DNA from: J054 sp051008735
GTDB lineage: Bacteria; Pseudomonadota; Gammaproteobacteria; Steroidobacterales; GCA-2729495
Length of the DNA stretch: 15,613 bases
Assembly (NCBI GenBank): GCA_051008735.1
Contig: JBPCXH010000094.1
Location: 1-15,613, forward strand
Direction of reading: 5' to 3'
Shown: positions 15,454-15,613 of the stretch, in pieces
How positions within the stretch are numbered: position 1 is the first letter of the stretch
Layout: each line of letters begins with the position of its first letter
The notes under the pieces: generated by a model
Databases searched by the model: none
What the model was told of the DNA's origin: nothing
What the model saw: the letters and a program-made list of their open reading frames with translations, nothing else
Position numbers and translations under genes: made by a program

Positions 15454-15469
15454 AGTCTGCCCGTGCGCC

Positions 15470-15613
15470 TTAGAGCTGAATGCCCGAGAAGGCCATGAAA
15501 CCCATGGACATCAAGCCAACGGTGATAAAAGTGATACCCAATCCCTGCAGACCCTCGGGCACATCACTGTATTTCAGCTTCTCGCGAATACCGGCCAGCG
15601 CAATGATGGCCAG
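15470..15613 (-). CDS. nqrE: Na+-translocating NADH:quinone reductase subunit E, C-terminal fragment
   Basis: The last 47 residues of NqrE, running off the window edge. The sequence contains LAGIREKLKYSDVPEGLQG, then a hydrophobic helix (LGITFITVGLMSMGFMAFSG) and the end IQL, closely matching known NqrE C-termini. NqrE is an integral membrane subunit that, with NqrD, carries the Cys-bound iron centre in the Na+ pump; the Cys residues lie outside this fragment. It is followed after 16 bases by nqrF on the same strand. Confidence 0.95.
   Translation of the reverse strand: MAIIALAGIREKLKYSDVPEGLQGLGITFITVGLMSMGFMAFSGIQL

Noticed and set aside
1..15613. CRISPR array, tRNA, rRNA, insertion sequence or prophage
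   Set aside because: No regularly spaced direct repeats, tRNA-like cloverleaf, transposase or integrase sequence, or terminal inverted repeats were seen. Base composition is even apart from short intergenic gaps.

Overview
The window reads as chromosomal DNA of a Gram-negative, probably marine or sediment-living gammaproteobacterium. The evidence is an Na+-NQR gene cluster with nqrM, a TIGR02444 (DUF2390) protein, two TonB-domain proteins, an outer-membrane porin-cytochrome locus and moderately high GC throughout. The exact order is not resolved. It is densely coded: no gap exceeds about 220 bases, and I see no tRNA, rRNA, IS element or CRISPR array.

Layout. (1) Positions 1-1252: a class I SAM methyltransferase, probably cut at its 5' end, convergent with a TIGR02444 gene. 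(2) 1468-3969: a large Ser/Thr protein kinase with one membrane helix, a long periplasmic linker and a C-terminal TonB domain. (3) 3976-4773 (minus): an SDR resembling the NYC1/NOL chlorophyll-b-reductase clade. (4) 4960-12492: an electron-transfer island. It holds a small monoheme cytochrome c; a minus-strand pair of a HemN/HemW-like radical SAM gene translationally coupled to a NapC/NirT (CymA-like) tetraheme quinol dehydrogenase; and, divergent from that pair, a contiguous mtrC-mtrA-mtrB set (decaheme lipoprotein, periplasmic decaheme, beta-barrel). (5) 12516-15613 (minus): a secreted TonB-domain/repeat protein, a CBS-pair protein, nqrM, nqrF and the 3' end of nqrE.

How the genes could work together (inference). 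NQR and other dehydrogenases reduce the quinone pool. The NapC-like tetraheme would take electrons from quinol in the inner membrane. The monoheme cytochrome and MtrA would carry them across the periplasm. The MtrA-MtrB-MtrC conduit would pass them through the outer membrane to an extracellular acceptor, or run in reverse from an extracellular donor such as Fe(II). The radical SAM protein is a plausible haem-related accessory.

The most unusual points are as follows. The first haem motif of the tetraheme is CX3CH with His where the family has Met. The monoheme cytochrome has no obvious Met ligand. A kinase-TonB fusion and a TonB-first periplasmic protein flank the conduit. The MtrC-like protein has no cysteines beyond its lipobox and ten haem sites.
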